NCBI RefSeq assembly: GCF_004193775.1
Contig: NC_041019.1
Location: 49,513,928 to 49,577,927 of the forward strand
DNA length: 64,000 nucleotides
Direction: 5' to 3'
Source: Glycine soja
Lineage: Eukaryota; Streptophyta; Magnoliopsida; Fabales; Fabaceae
Shown here: positions 62,133-64,000 of the stretch, piece after piece
Layout: each line of letters opens with the position of its first letter
How positions within the stretch are numbered: position 1 is the stretch's first letter
The notes under the pieces: generated by a model
What the model was told of the DNA's origin: nothing
What the model saw: only the letters and a program-made list of their open reading frames with translations
The model's database searches: none
Translations under genes and position numbers: made by a program

Positions 62133-64000
62133 ATGCCTGACTTTCTTGCCACAAACCCCCTTACCATTTCAGCTGCAGAATCTCCAAGATTCCCCTTCCT
62201 CCATTCATGCCCAACTCTTACACCAAGACCCCAACTCAACCCGAATTTCCGTATCCCCTTTTCTCCCAAACCATCTAAAAACAAGAGCGTCTCTTTGGCA
62301 CTGAGCTCCAGGTCGAATGAAGGGTCATCAAGGGGTTATGGCTTTTACAACGAGCTTGAGTTTGAGGACAGAAAGGACAAGACTTTTGGGTTGGAGATGA
62401 ACCCTGTTGTTGGTGAAGATTCCCAGAGTGAAACTGGGTCAATCCCCTTTGATGGGGTGGAGGGTGGTGATGATAAGGGAGAGGATGATTTGGTTCGGGC
62501 TCAGGGGGATGCAGATGGGGATGGGGATGGTTTGAAGAAAGGTTATGATGATGAAGAAGGTGAGAATGAGAAATTTGGAGGTAAACTTAGAGTCAGAAGA
62601 GGTAAAGAGGTAATTAGAAGGTCGAATTTGTTGGCCAAGCAAGTGATCAGCATTCACTCTGCCCTTAGTTTGGGATTCGTCTCGCAGCTTTGGGTGGACA
62701 CAAGCTCTGTGAGTCTTGAAAATAGTTACTGAGTCTTAGTTTTGGGCAGTTTGTTTGTTCGGTTTGCTAGCACGTGTCTAGAATGAATGCAAGTTTTTTT
62801 TATTAGAATTTGTTAATGGTATTTGTTTGTTTTCTTGATAAGATGATGTCTTATTTGTGGAACTAAGAAATTAATTTGTTTATGTATTTAATCTTTTGAT
62901 GGATTCCATTTTCAGTGGATGGTGTTATTTGTGGAGGTGAGGCCAAACTTGCTTTCTGGGGATTCAGAGAAATTCCTTCTGGATGATATTAGTCAGGTAT
63001 AAGAAGTTTGGATTCAGGAGGGATTGACCCCTTTCTCTGTTGAATGTGTATATGCTTGCTTCAAACACACTTAGTCTTAGAATTGCCTTTATATCACTTT
63101 TGGGGATTTTTTGGATTTTTGGCCTGCAATAATATGAAAGACATTACTTGGGAATTTCCCCAGGAGAAGGGGGCTTCTAAACCTTTTTGTCAAAAGTTTC
63201 CAATGCATGTATGTTCTGATGGCAAATCCCAGCTTGGCTTTGTACTTTGACTTGTGGCCGTATTGAACTCCTAATAATAAATATGGTGTACCATGTTATC
63301 CTGCCAGCAAATGACTTCTCGGGCATTTCACTAGTATTCTGCCTGTTCCTTTTTCAGGTTGGAGATGTTGTCCTTGTCCAGGATGAAAGTGTGACAGACA
63401 ATGAATTTAAAATGGTTGGATTGGAGACACTGGTATGTTTTACTGTGTTATACAACTCAAACTTGTGAATTATCTGGCAGAATATGGATAAGAACTAGTC
63501 TTTAACAATAGGTATTATGTGGTACTCAAAATCTGATGTGCTGCTGAAATTGTGCAGATTGATTATGTTTCGTTCAAAGACTGAAATCTTGCCTTACAGG
63601 GAAATATTTAGATTGTTTAAAGTATTCAGGCATATACCAGTGAATTTTTTTCCATGGTTTGTAAATTATGTGAACATAACCTCTGATAATTTCATGTTGT
63701 CAGATGTTTATTTATGGATTTGGTTAGGAGAAATGGAGAATTTGATCTCTCCTCTTTTGAATACTCTTTTTCGTTTTCACTGAAGAGTAAATTTCTCTAT
63801 TTGAATATTTATGATTGTGGATCTCAAAAACTTTTATTTGAATGTGTTCAATATATCCTCACATGGGTTATCCAGTTGCAATATATGATTTTATTTTATA
63901 GCTAACATTAGTAGTGGATTTAGGTGATAATGCATGCTTAGCGTACATCTTAAGCCTATCCAAGTACACCTATCAGACTAGTTAAAGCAGTAATTTGCAA
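62133..64000 (+). CDS. Plastid-type PRC-barrel domain protein, N-terminal part
   Basis: Three exons are visible: 62133-62708, 62916-62996 and 63358-63432, all phase 0 with GT-AG junctions. The gene continues past the window; I see no further exon between 63433 and 64000. Residues 1 to about 65 are Ser/Pro/Thr-rich with few acidic residues, like a chloroplast transit peptide. Residues about 110-165 are strongly acidic (Asp/Glu/Gly runs). Then come SHSALSLGFVSQLWVDTSS-like residues (exact start IHSALSLGFVSQLW), WMVLFVEVRPNLLSG in exon 2, and VGDVVLVQDESV with FKMVGLETL in exon 3, which fit the first half of a PRC-barrel. Plant homologues with this arrangement are uncharacterised as far as I know. 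PRC-barrels occur in RNA-processing and photosynthetic proteins; the role here is unknown. Confidence 0.75.

Overview
The window looks like nuclear DNA of a dicot plant. It is very AT-rich, its genes have GT-AG introns, and it is littered with microsatellites, small inverted-repeat DNA transposons and decayed Ty1/copia retroelements. A legume, most likely soybean (Glycine), is my best guess. That rests on overall protein style and on a retroelement LTR carrying repeated TAATCGATTAC palindromes; the species is inference. Coordinates of spliced genes were worked out by hand from frame continuity, splice dinucleotides and family conservation.

Gene content, left to right: (1) AZG1-type adenine/guanine permease, 10093-12159, plus strand, two exons, 584 aa. 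(2) Voltage-gated proton channel (Hv1)-like gene, 14672-15323, minus strand, with a one-base frameshift near its N-terminus. (3) GPI1/PIG-Q subunit of the GPI-GlcNAc transferase, coding span 18276-23091, plus strand, nine coding exons, 715 aa, with a non-coding first exon near 17.1-17.5 kb. (4) Intronless CIPK kinase (CIPK14/CIPK11-like), 36130-37461, minus strand, 443 aa. (5) S6 kinase of the TOR pathway, 54839-57556, minus strand, six coding exons, 479 aa, with a 5' UTR intron and an upstream ORF. (6) The first three exons of a plastid-type PRC-barrel protein, 62133 to the window end, plus strand. These genes are independent neighbours; I see no operon-like or pathway clustering.

Mobile DNA: a degenerate copia element (27885-32540) with a 5-bp target duplication is itself interrupted by a 1.1-kb TG...CA solo-LTR-like insertion with its own 5-bp duplication. 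It has lost the reverse transcriptase up to and into its 3' LTR. A second copia fragment lies on the minus strand at 41297-43735. Four short DNA elements have recognisable terminal inverted repeats plus perfect or near-perfect target duplications: 1429-2578, 4662-5256 and 33338-33755 (Mutator-like, about 9-bp duplications) and 52546-52915 (hAT-like, 8 bp). Further degenerate candidates are noted.

The rest is AT-rich intergenic sequence with tandem duplications (31, 55, 87 and 216 bp units) and several microsatellites, one of which, (AAT)n followed by (ATT)n, is a loop-free perfect palindrome. I did not find a convincing wholly new biological system. The most interesting items are the nested retroelement, the frameshifted proton-channel gene, the duplicated promoter segment of the permease, and the upstream ORFs of the S6 kinase and PIG-Q genes.
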